A stretch of DNA of 64,000 bases from Mactra quadrangularis (Eukaryota > Mollusca > Bivalvia > Venerida > Mactridae). The DNA is taken from the NCBI GenBank assembly GCA_025267735.1, contig CM046294.1, positions 592,001-656,000 of the forward strand, given 5' to 3'. The notes under the pieces were generated by a model, which worked only from the letters and a program-made list of their open reading frames with translations, was not told where the DNA came from and did no database searches. Positions 58,000 to 64,000 of the stretch are shown in pieces (the stretch's first letter is position 1; the number at the start of each line of letters is the position of its first letter). Position numbers and translations under genes: made by a program.

Positions 58000-60985
58000 G
58001 AAGCTACAGTGTTTCTCTCTCATTGAACTTGTCATTTAGAACCAAATATATAACAATTCTAAGTAGACCTGACTTGTTGTGAAGTAGCTTTACTGTTCTA
58101 GACACACATATTTGACTTTATAGTAACAATGCATTTGGAATTTTGAATTTTTTTTATGTAATCATTGCACCTTTTTTCTGCAGATGTACATTTACAGTTC
58201 ATAATATTATATGATAATGTATTTAGATATGATTAACAAATTACGACAATTTTCTAGGGGTTTTGCCATTACTGCCATTTAAGTCCATAAATCAGGAAAA
58301 AAATAAAAAGTTTTGCCTTGCTACCTTTAGTAATGGCTTAAAATAATGACAATAATAAATAACCGTATGTGAAATGGCGGACCTGAATGGATACCAAGTA
58401 AGCTTTCTTAACAAATTTCACATGATTTTTGTGTGTATGTGCCTAAGTAAATATTCATGTATGAACTTTGGGGAGTTTGGTTGCTTTATTAATGATGCGA
58501 ATGGCTGAAATCTGTGTGAAAAGATCATATTTTTATCACATTATGATCTTTGCTTATGTTTGTGGTATTTTGTTTGTTTGATTTCACACATGTTAACAAT
58601 TTAAATAAGAAATAGAGGAAATGCAAGCAATGTACATAGAGATGTTAAAACACTTACAGTTGACCCAATTTTCCATGTCAGATCAATGCAAATATCCATT
58701 ATTAGTTTTCAAGTTATGTTTTTGAAAACTTGTGCCATCTGATATTCATTGTATGTTTTTAGTTTGATTGAAGAACGCTTGCATCAATTTAGGACTTGTT
58801 TGATTGGGCATCACTCTATGGAAATATTAACCTGTATTAGAGCTCATAGAAAACCCCAAAATTGTATTGATAATATTATTATTACTCGGTAAATATTTAA
58901 TCATTGCAAGACACGAGTTATCACATGTTTAATTATACAAGGTTTTTCTTTATAAACTAACGATTCTTCATATATATATTTCATTACAATCATTATATAG
59001 TATGATCGTTGATTGTGTTCCCACTTTGCTGAATCTGGTGTTTTAATCAATATTTTTCATATATATTGTGCTGATTTTTGAAATTATGATTGAAAAGTAA
59101 CAGTTAATTGTTTTGTTAATTATTTCATTAAACCCTGACTGAGAGCTTCTTGACCTTTCTTTTGATGTTCGCAAGATTGAGTATGTTAAAGTGTTCACTA
59201 TTACACTAAGTCATTCTTTAGTGAACATACACTTCTTCATTACAAAATTTCGAGACTTGAGTTAGCAATGGAAATATATTATTCGTCTACCTCTTAACCA
59301 CCGAATATTTGTGTGACTGGGAGCCCTTTCGTTATAATTTTTGTACCAACTTAAGAGACATCTGAATTTGGGGTATCGTAAGGAAATTTTAGTTATGGTC
59401 TATTATACAAGAATATTTAAAGATGAGCAATCACGTTCAAGCGCATAATGTTTTTACATACTTGCTGATTATCTTGGTCTAGTATAGGTCAACTTTCTTG
59501 TACACACACACTGTATATTTATCTTACATCACATGATTTAGGTTTTGTTCTTTTTTTGTTTATTTTTGATTGAAAATAATCTACTACGTATATATGCAAA
59601 CTTGTATTTTGTGCTCATGTGTGTTGAAACCATGTTTGTCAACAAATTTATTATTATGATTACATTATATGCTTGTGCTATTCCAAATCTACTCAAAGTT
59701 AGCAAAATGTGTTGGTCACTTTCTAATAAATTTGAAAATGTTATACTTTTTTGTAAGAAATTCTGTGTTGTTAAAGAATTTAGGTACCTTTTGTATTGAC
59801 TTGGTTGTTCTTGTATTTTTTAACAACTTTTCTCCAAAATGACCTGTTTTTCTCGATTTCATTGTTTAGGATTCTGCAAAAACCTTAAATTTTGTCCAGC
59901 ATTGAAGTTACTCAAGATGGTATATTCTTGCTGCTGGTTAAGAACTTAGGTCAAGTAATGTAAGCCCTGTCCTGGCACATTAAGTATGTCAACTGACCGC
60001 CAGGTGAAGACGGTGAAATTGAGCAAGAGCAGCTTATAACAACATTAAAACCAATCAGATTTAAAAATAAACGGGTACAAATGGAATTTCTATCTTTCAT
60101 TCATAATTTTTATGTACATAGTGCTATGTAAACCAAAACTATTTAGTTGAATGACCAAGATATTTCCCCAGTTTTGAGTAGTTTAAGGGGTCTTGGGAGT
60201 TCTAGCCTTATTTTACAATGGAAGAATCGATAGTAGATTACTGTTGTTGTTATATAAATTAACATACCATCATAATAAATGAATTATTATTATTATAAAA
60301 GTGCTAAGATAATTGATGAATATTGGGGTGATCTTGAAAGAAAAAGAAGAAAAATGTTTTATATACATAATACAAATAAATTTAAAATTAAATATTGCCA
60401 TTGTTTTTATGTTCCCAAGTGTGGTATTGACACTCGCTACTACAGGTAGATTTTATTCAACTGTTGGTGGCATTTATTTATCCAACATTATCCCTAGTGT
60501 AGCTAGCTTACATGAGTCAAACAATGATAATTTTAATTTGGCGGCATGTTAACTTGTTCCTTAGATATTGTCCCTTTTTTCTCAACTGTCTAAGATGGAA
60601 TAATTTCAAGGTGACTGAATATTGTCTATTGTATAAATATAAAGGGGACATTGACTTGAAAAGCAGGCATTTACCATTTCACTATTCGACTGCTTCTGAC
60701 TTACGTCAGATCTTGAAACATGTTATTTATAGTACAGGGTTGTTAGACAGCAAACATTCTAACATGTAGTCGCCTTGAAGTTATTCATGTTTGGACATTT
60801 AGAAAAAAAAGACAATACAGGCGTTGAAACCTCTTAAGCTGAATAAAAACATTAGATACTTTTCTTAGAACTTAGCTGATGGAAGCAACATGATCATTTG
60901 TTGAGGGATAAGGTTTTCTGATATTACAAACTATCAAAAGTCATCGTTTCTGAATATCTGAATTATGTATAAACAACATACAATA
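58000..60985. other. Intergenic AT-rich DNA, no gene seen
   Basis: No coding exon with splice support on either strand; open frames of up to 85 codons have AT-rich, non-conserved composition. A short piece near 60445-60500 (TTTTATTCAACTGTTGGTGG) is a worn end of the CAACTGTCAGTGG repeat family. Confidence 0.4.
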
Positions 60986-60989
60986 CTGG

Positions 60990-61262
60990 TCTATAGCCAA
61001 GATGGTAGTGTGCAAGGATTTCAAATTTAGTGTCCTGAAGGGGGTACAGGTTCAAATCCCTCCTTGGTGGTTATACCCTTCCATGAAAATTTGACAATTA
61101 TGTCAACCCTTATCATTAATAAGTTACATAGGTACATGTATATAGAGAAATTGCCAGCCTTGTTGAAGAGTAGGCGAGTACTGGTTATAGACTAGGTTAG
61201 GTATGTGGGGCTGTTGTGAAATAGCTTAAATTGTGTTGACACATTAAATCTAGTATTAAAAA
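60990..61262 (+). mobile_element. tRNA-derived SINE, family III
   Basis: B-box region GGTTCAAATCCCTCCTTGG, then TTATACCCTTCCATGAAAAT and GAGTACTGGTTATAGACTAGG, ending near TTGTGTTGACACATTAAATC and an A-rich tail. Collinear with 44862-45133. Confidence 0.68.
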
Positions 61263-61494
61263 AACCCAAAAAATCCATGTTTTCACAGAAAGGTTATGAT
61301 TGATACCAGCAATTAAAAATCTATCGACCACTGTCTTAGCTTCACAGAATCTTGTGTTACTACACAGTCATTGGTTTGAACCCATTGTACTTAATGCTTA
61401 ATGACAGAAAGTTGACAATGATTAGGCAAGTATTTTTTTTATTTGTCGATACCTGAACCCTCCTGTTGGATTTTTGCCATTTTCAAAAAAAAAA

Positions 61495-61600
61495 AAAAAA
61501 TTTTGGAAATTCTCAAAAAGTCATTTTGGGTATTTATTTCACAAAAAAACCAGATTCAAGTTTTTCAATGTGTAATTTCCTGAAGCATTGTTTGCTAAAT
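61495..61600 (+). repeat. Dispersed repeat, partner of 8100-8215
   Basis: AAATTCTCAAAAAGTCATTT, TATTTATTTCACAAAA and TAATTTCCTGAAGCATTG match the copy at 8100-8215. An A homopolymer precedes it. Confidence 0.55.
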
Positions 61601-61901
61601 CAAAAAGAAAACATAAATAAAGTCAGGAGCCTAATCAATAACAACCATAGATTTAAAAAATGTTTCGCATGTACATGAAGTTGCAATCTAGTGTGGATCA
61701 CCAGATACAGATTTATGCACTTCAATGTTCTTATATAAAGCTTTACTATTAGACTTCTTTTACCTCCTCATGTCAACATTTTTGTCACCTCACTTTGAGT
61801 ACCAACAAGTAAAGAAAACTCGCCCTATGGATAAGAAGAGTATTGAACAGACAAATTTTGGGTCCAGTGATTAATAGACTACATCCGGAATTCACATATT
61901 T

Positions 61902-62116
61902 GGGTTTTTCCCTTCAGTACAAACAAACTTTCACTGTTACAATGAAAACATGTGTACAGAGAACAAAAGGATTAAATCCATAGGTTGTGCTATTTAGCAA
62001 TAATTAAACTCCCCGCAGCAGAAGTAGCAACGCGTGACGTAACCCCTGTGAAGAAATTGAGCAATAATATGTAGAAAACTTTTGTTCGTACCAACCGTGC
62101 ACAGACGGAAAAACCC
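61902..62116. mobile_element. Short TIR element with nested 64-bp insertion
   Basis: Ends GGGTTTTTCCCTTCAGTACA and the complementary ACAGACGGAAAAACCC. It matches 27814-27969 except for extra DNA at 62005-62068. The extra block is bounded by an exact 9-bp direct repeat AGCAATAAT (61996-62004 and 62060-62068), indicating insertion into the element. Confidence 0.65.
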
Positions 62117-62119
62117 ATA

Positions 62120-63815
62120 ATGTGACTCCTACATAACCCTTGCCTGTTGAAAAGGATTATATAAAATCCCTGTTATCTTGTAGACTGGAATATGGTGGAA
62201 TATAAGGTGAAATGGACATTTTCTTTACTTAACCTGTAACAAGCATATCTAACAAAAATTTACTGTTTCATTTTATCCCAACTTCAAGATTTTGATTGTA
62301 GAGCACATGCTTATCTTTGTGGGAAAATGTTCTGATATTCAAATAAAAATGCTGTTAGGCTTTCTGTAAAGAAAGCTTGAGCATTGGTTTAAAAATGATT
62401 CTTTCAACTTTCATTGATTTTAAACGTGACAAAAAAGTGAAACAAAGACTGATGTCCAATACATGTGAAATATTTACATAAGTATAAAATCAATATCTTG
62501 AAAACGGGCTATGTAAGGGTATATACATGTACATACTTAAGTGTATAGGTAAATATACCTACATACATGTAGGAATTATTGCACAATCTATTGAAATACA
62601 TCATGTATAGAGACTATTGCACCATTGGATGTCACATGACTGTATATAAATGTAAAAATCACAATCGATCCACGGCACATCGTTCGTGGAAAATCAATTT
62701 ACTCAACGTACATTTTTGTGTGGATTTATTAAAAAAGTCTATGCAAAATGAAGAAGAATTTTCGCGCCGCTAAAAATTTCTCAAATAGACAAGTAAGCTA
62801 ACTCTGTATTTACTTATGATTTTGTTAGTATGAGTTACCTCCCTTTGAATGTTTGTTTATAAGGACGAAGGTATCAAGACGAAGGTATCACTATCAACTG
62901 TAAGGCCAGCGTCTTACGATTCGACATAATCTTTGGTTAAACCTCTGGCCTTTAAGTTCGTTGGTGGGTTTGAGGCCACCTTTTATCACGTCTCTTTTTA
63001 TTTTAAGAAACAACTGGTTTAGACCTCAATTCAACGTTTCAGGATCCGTATTCACAAAACTTTCATGTGGACATCCTTTTCCTGGTGCCAGTAAACGGTT
63101 AATGGAGGAATATCAATATGTTTTATTAATTGGCGCTGCTCTGGTTCGTGCCAGAAAAGTTTGATAAAAAACGACACAGGTGGTTTTATGGGCTAATAAC
63201 GAATAATCTTCTTCCAGAGCTTTTGCAATGCTTTTCAAGTTTTCCCTGTGACATCTGCGTCTATTATATAGCACTTCTTTGAACACACATTTCGGGTATT
63301 CCTGACCATTTCAATTATTTTTCTGTGGATCCGCGGGTGTTAGCCTGCCCATTGTTTTAATTGCTGTAAATTTCGTCCGTATGTCGGCCGCATACGGATT
63401 AAAATGGCCCACTAAGCCATTTTTCCAGACATTATTCACGGATGCGGATGTGCGGATCCTGTTTACAACGGACGGCAGGATTAGCAAACGTTTTGGCGAT
63501 GGTCATTGGGCATGTGTTCTATTTTCAATATTCCAAATAACGAATACATGAAAGAATATGAACCAACTAACGGGCGTCAATGTAAATATAATGTAGTGTC
63601 ATTTCGATTGCCACCTGGGCTATTAATTCAAACCTTTGCTCATTAGAAACATAAGAAGATTTAGTTGCCATGAGCGACGGGATGAGTATTTATTTGGATC
63701 CATCCATGAAGGGTTAGCTGTCATATGGTTATGTATAACATTTATAAACTATAACCGGCGTGCCATAGCATAGATGACCAGCAGCGTGTTCAGTAACGAC
63801 TGTTTGCGAACGTTA
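62120..63815. other. Non-coding stretch, no gene supported
   Basis: Open frames at 62579-62773 and 62961-63164 lack splice signals and family resemblance. A less AT-rich part at 63310-63480 holds several GGATCCGC and CGGATGCGGAT motifs and the near-palindrome CGTATGTCGGCCGCATACG; this may be a worn repeat. Confidence 0.35.
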
Positions 63816-63823
63816 CGGGTACG

Positions 63824-63930
63824 GGACAACTCAACCCGAAGACAACTCAACCGGTGCATAACTCAACTCAAAGTTGGGACTACTCAACCCGTTAGTAGGC
63901 GGATTAAGTTGTCTCGGGTTTAGTTGTTCC
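63824..63930. mobile_element. Foldback element with ACAACTCAACCCG repeats
   Basis: GGACAACTCAACCCGA (63824-63839) faces TCGGGTTTAGTTGTTCC (63914-63930), and several further ACAACTCAACC/GGATTAAGTTGT pieces lie between. CGTTACGGG occurs on both outer sides (about 63811 and 63938), possibly a duplicated target or part of the element. Confidence 0.6.
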
Positions 63931-64000
63931 GACACTCCCGTTACGGAACGTTATGGAACGTTCGGGATTATTGAACAGAAGGCCTGTTAGTGTTAGCTGT

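Noticed and set aside
58000..64000. Retrotransposon or viral coding remnants
   Set aside because: No reverse transcriptase, integrase, capsid or other such motif was recognised here or elsewhere in the window.

Overview
This is an AT-rich, intron-rich, repeat-dense animal nuclear DNA window. The eIF5A and SLC35F6 orthologues have metazoan gene structures. Several tRNA-derived SINE families and the abundant 'GTGACCTTGACCTTTGACC' and (GTCC)n repeat families are, from memory, typical of bivalve molluscs. A mollusc, probably a bivalve, is my inference and was not tested by a search.

Layout. (1) 1-16.1 kb: no gene I can defend. It holds SINEs, MITEs, a 55-bp minisatellite (10.43-10.75 kb) and one weak candidate terminal exon (14.3 kb). 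(2) 16.1-25.1 kb, + strand: the 3' part (11 exons, all internal introns phase 1) of an unrecognised, probably extracellular, cysteine-module protein with a Ser/Thr/Pro-rich mucin-like exon. (3) 25.1-35.5 kb: intergenic and repeat-rich, dominated by a 3.75-kb tandem array (30.69-34.44 kb) with a ~145-bp unit and a ~643-bp higher-order period. (4) 35.6-46.8 kb, - strand: a complete nine-coding-exon SLC35F6-like transporter gene (396 codons plus stop) with introns full of TIR elements and SINEs, plus two inferred 5' UTR exons. (5) 47.12 kb: a canonical tRNA-Pro(AGG). (6) 47.58-52.12 kb: a ~4.5-kb imperfect palindrome, two diverged ~2.2-kb arms head to head. (7) 52.76-57.8 kb, + strand: complete eIF5A (154 aa, hypusine lysine conserved) with an NRF1-like promoter element. 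(8) 58-64 kb: intergenic, with a SINE, TIR elements and a foldback element.

The protein genes do not form a pathway: one is a translation factor, one a lysosomal/mitochondrial-type membrane protein and one a secreted-type modular protein. The most unusual material is the giant palindrome, the higher-order array whose units carry tandem nuclear-receptor half-sites, the exon-per-module cysteine protein, and a perfect-stem MITE inserted about 20 nt from one of that gene's 3' splice sites.
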